DNA of 8,086 bases, from the NCBI GenBank assembly GCA_018055565.1, contig JAGPHI010000027.1, positions 1 through 8,086 on the forward strand. The letters run 5' to 3'. Source of the DNA: Oscillospiraceae bacterium (GTDB lineage: Bacteria; Bacillota; Clostridia; Oscillospirales; Ruminococcaceae). The notes beneath the pieces were generated by a model. That model made no database searches. It saw only the letters and a program-made list of their open reading frames with translations, and had not been told where the DNA came from. Numbering within the stretch: the stretch's first letter is position 1; each line of letters opens with the position of its first letter. A program made the translations under genes and the position numbers. Below are positions 6,348-8,086 of this stretch, piece by piece.

Positions 6348-8086
6348 TTATATTGAGATGAGCGCTTCAAAATCTTTGGCCTGTATCGGACGCGAATAAT
6401 AATAGCCTTGCACGATATCGCAATCCGTTGCCTTTAAAAATGCAATTTGGTCTATCGTTTCTATGCCTTCAGCCACGGTTTTCAAGCCCAGCTTTTTCGA
6501 CATCGAAAAGATATCATCCACAAGCGATTGTCCTCTTGTATCTTCCATCAAATTATCAAAAAAGCTTTTGTCCAGCTTCACTACGTCGATGGGCAAATCC
6601 TTTAACGTGCCCAGCGACGAATAGCCGCACCCAAAATCGTCAATGGCAATGCGGATGCCGAGGCTGCGGATTCTTCGCATCATGCTTTTCATGTTTTCTG
6701 TGTCTGCATATACCGCGCTTTCCGTTAGCTCAAATTCCAATTGTTCCGGATTAATCTGATATTCTTCCATGATTTTCAGCAGCTTTTGCGGCAGATGATT
6801 ATCCGAAATATGCACGCGCGAAATATTCACGGATATGGGCAGCTCTTGCATATTGCCATGTGCGCGCCATTTCGACAAGAGAAAACACACCTGTTCAAAC
6901 ACATATAAATCCAATTGACGGATAAATCCGTTCTTTTCAAACAGGGGGATAAAATCGTTTGGCGGAATCAACGTGCCGTCGGGTTTTTGCCAGCGCACAA
7001 GCGCTTCCGCACCGATTACGCGCTCGGTTTTAACACTGTATTTTGGCTGCAAATACACCGCAAATTCATGCGCCTTCAGCGCCTCGTGCATCGCATTTTC
7101 AATTTCCTTATCTTTTAAAATCTCCAAGCGTGTTTTTTCGTCAAAAAAGCTGTAATTGCTATCGGTGCTTTGCTTTGCCACGTTGCGGGCAATCGTGGCA
7201 CGGTCGTTGATGATATCAATGCTTGCGGTTTCCTTATCAATCAGATAAATGCCCGCAAATACCTCAATGGTATAATCGGACGCAATATTGCGCACCGCTT
7301 GCGACAATTGCGCAATGCAATCCACAATTTGCTCCCGATTTTCATATTGCATCAAAATTGCAAATTTATCATCCGACACACGCGCAAAGATATCGTTTTC
7401 GCCGATGGTTTCATTGATAATAACGGCAAAAGCCTTTAGGGTGCTATCGCCTCGGGCATGCCCAAACAAATCGTTCAGCACACTAAACTTTTTAATATCC
7501 AGCGATACCAGCGCGTATTGCGCATGGATTTGCGTATCCAGCATTTCTTTGGCGTCAATGATAAATTTGTCCCAATTGTAAAACCCGGTTATCTTATCAT
7601 AAAACGCAATTTGCTGTAAGCGCTTATTGCTTTTTTTCGTGTTGAAAACCGTTATGATGCAAAGCGCGCTCAAGGCCAGCACAACAAGCAGCATAAAAAT
7701 TGTCAGTTCAATAATCAATTTATCCGATTGAAAGGAAATCACTTTCGATGGCACCACCGAAATGAGCCACCAGTCGTTGATACCCACCTTTGAATAATAC
7801 ACCATCTTGCGCACGGCACCTGCTCGGTTTTCAAAGGTTCCGTCAAGGCCCTGCGCCATGTTGAGTTTCATTGTTCGATAGTTTGCGTCCGAAACGTTTT
7901 TGCTAATTTCGTCAAATAAATTGGTATATTCGCCAACGCTGTTTGGATGCGTTGTGCGCACAACCGGGCTACCATCTGCCGTAATGATGTAAGAATAGCC
8001 TTCGCCTCCAAAACTGCTAATTTGCATGATATTGGCAAAATCCTCTTGCGTTTTGGTTGCAAAAATTACTTCCTCCACTGCACCGT
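6348..8086 (-). CDS. Membrane Cache-GGDEF(degenerate)-EAL protein, predicted c-di-GMP phosphodiesterase (5'-truncated)
   Basis: The frame is still open at the window end. A GTG at 8078 is not a likely start, because it falls within an extracellular sensor domain whose first membrane helix must lie upstream. Residues below count from that GTG. Residues 1-118 resemble the end of a Cache sensor domain (GYSYIITADGSPVV 27-40; MVYYSKVGINDWWLISVVP 92-110). A membrane helix spans about 121-145. The GGDEF-like domain (155-312) keeps Asp194 and GHARGD (206-211), but its signature is SDDKF (235-239) and the I-site arginine is absent, so it is probably not a cyclase. The EAL domain (325-573) has EALVRW (358-363), N418, ELTES (450-454), DDFGCGYSS (480-488), K501, AEGIE (536-540) and VQGYY (556-560), the set expected of an active phosphodiesterase that linearises c-di-GMP. 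It is placed 32 bases upstream of a diguanylate cyclase gene, probably in the same operon. The promoter is outside the window. Confidence 0.92.
   Translation of the reverse strand, partial: GAVEEVIFATKTQEDFANIMQISSFGGEGYSYIITADGSPVVRTTHPNSVGEYTNLFDEISKNVSDANYRTMKLNMAQGLDGTFENRAGAVRKMVYYSKVGINDWWLISVVPSKVISFQSDKLIIELTIFMLLVVLALSALCIITVFNTKKSNKRLQQIAFYDKITGFYNWDKFIIDAKEMLDTQIHAQYALVSLDIKKFSVLNDLFGHARGDSTLKAFAVIINETIGENDIFARVSDDKFAILMQYENREQIVDCIAQLSQAVRNIASDYTIEVFAGIYLIDKETASIDIINDRATIARNVAKQSTDSNYSFFDEKTRLEILKDKEIENAMHEALKAHEFAVYLQPKYSVKTERVIGAEALVRWQKPDGTLIPPNDFIPLFEKNGFIRQLDLYVFEQVCFLLSKWRAHGNMQELPISVNISRVHISDNHLPQKLLKIMEEYQINPEQLEFELTESAVYADTENMKSMMRRIRSLGIRIAIDDFGCGYSSLGTLKDLPIDVVKLDKSFFDNLMEDTRGQSLVDDIFSMSKKLGLKTVAEGIETIDQIAFLKATDCDIVQGYYYSRPIQAKDFEALISI

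Noticed and set aside
8076..8078. GTG at 8078 (minus strand) as the start of the GGDEF-EAL protein
   Set aside because: The frame remains open to the window end and the protein would begin in the middle of a Cache domain without its first membrane helix. The real start is outside the window.
705..8086. Functional link between the DUF1254-transporter pair and the c-di-GMP pair
   Set aside because: The two units are convergent and separated by a terminator; proximity alone does not support a joint pathway.

Overview
The window reads as chromosomal DNA of a medium-GC bacterium. Shine-Dalgarno sites are strong and purine-rich (AAGGAG, AGGAGG, GGGGGAGG). The genes are packed closely, and the signalling proteins carry stacked PAS modules around GGDEF and EAL domains. 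Together this suggests an anaerobic Bacillota (Clostridia-like) genome. That placement is an inference from style, not from a marker gene. There is no sign of phage, transposon, CRISPR array, tRNA or rRNA. The content is five protein genes, two of them cut by the window edges, plus one clear terminator.

Left part, plus strand (1-3265). The window opens inside a uracil-DNA glycosylase gene (ung) that lacks about 36 N-terminal codons. A 143-base gap follows, containing an imperfect inverted repeat (639-668) that may be an operator or hairpin. Next comes a two-gene unit: a DUF1254/DUF1214 (COG5361-type) protein of unknown function, and, 12 bases after its stop, a 12-helix major facilitator transporter of the oxalate/formate-antiporter-like (OFA/MCT) group. 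The close spacing suggests that the soluble protein and the transporter handle the same compound, which is unidentified.

Middle (3216-3288). A strong GC-rich hairpin flanked by A-runs and T-runs sits between two convergent genes and should stop transcription in both directions.

Right part, minus strand (3289-8086). Two cyclic-di-GMP signalling genes lie head to tail, with 32 bases between them. The upstream one is cut by the window end. It is a membrane-anchored Cache-TM-GGDEF-EAL protein with a degenerate GGDEF (SDDKF) and an apparently complete EAL active site, so it is predicted to be a phosphodiesterase. The downstream one is a 1008-residue soluble protein with four PAS domains, an intact GGDEF with its RxxD inhibitory site, then GAF and a cysteine-rich PAS domain. 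It is predicted to be a diguanylate cyclase. The pair looks like one operon with opposite enzymatic outputs, one sensing outside the cell and one inside.

Nothing here clearly amounts to a wholly new system. The points most worth following up are the opposing c-di-GMP pair, the CxxC-bearing modules placed after the GGDEF domain, and the leaderless DUF1254/1214 protein coupled to an OFA-like transporter.
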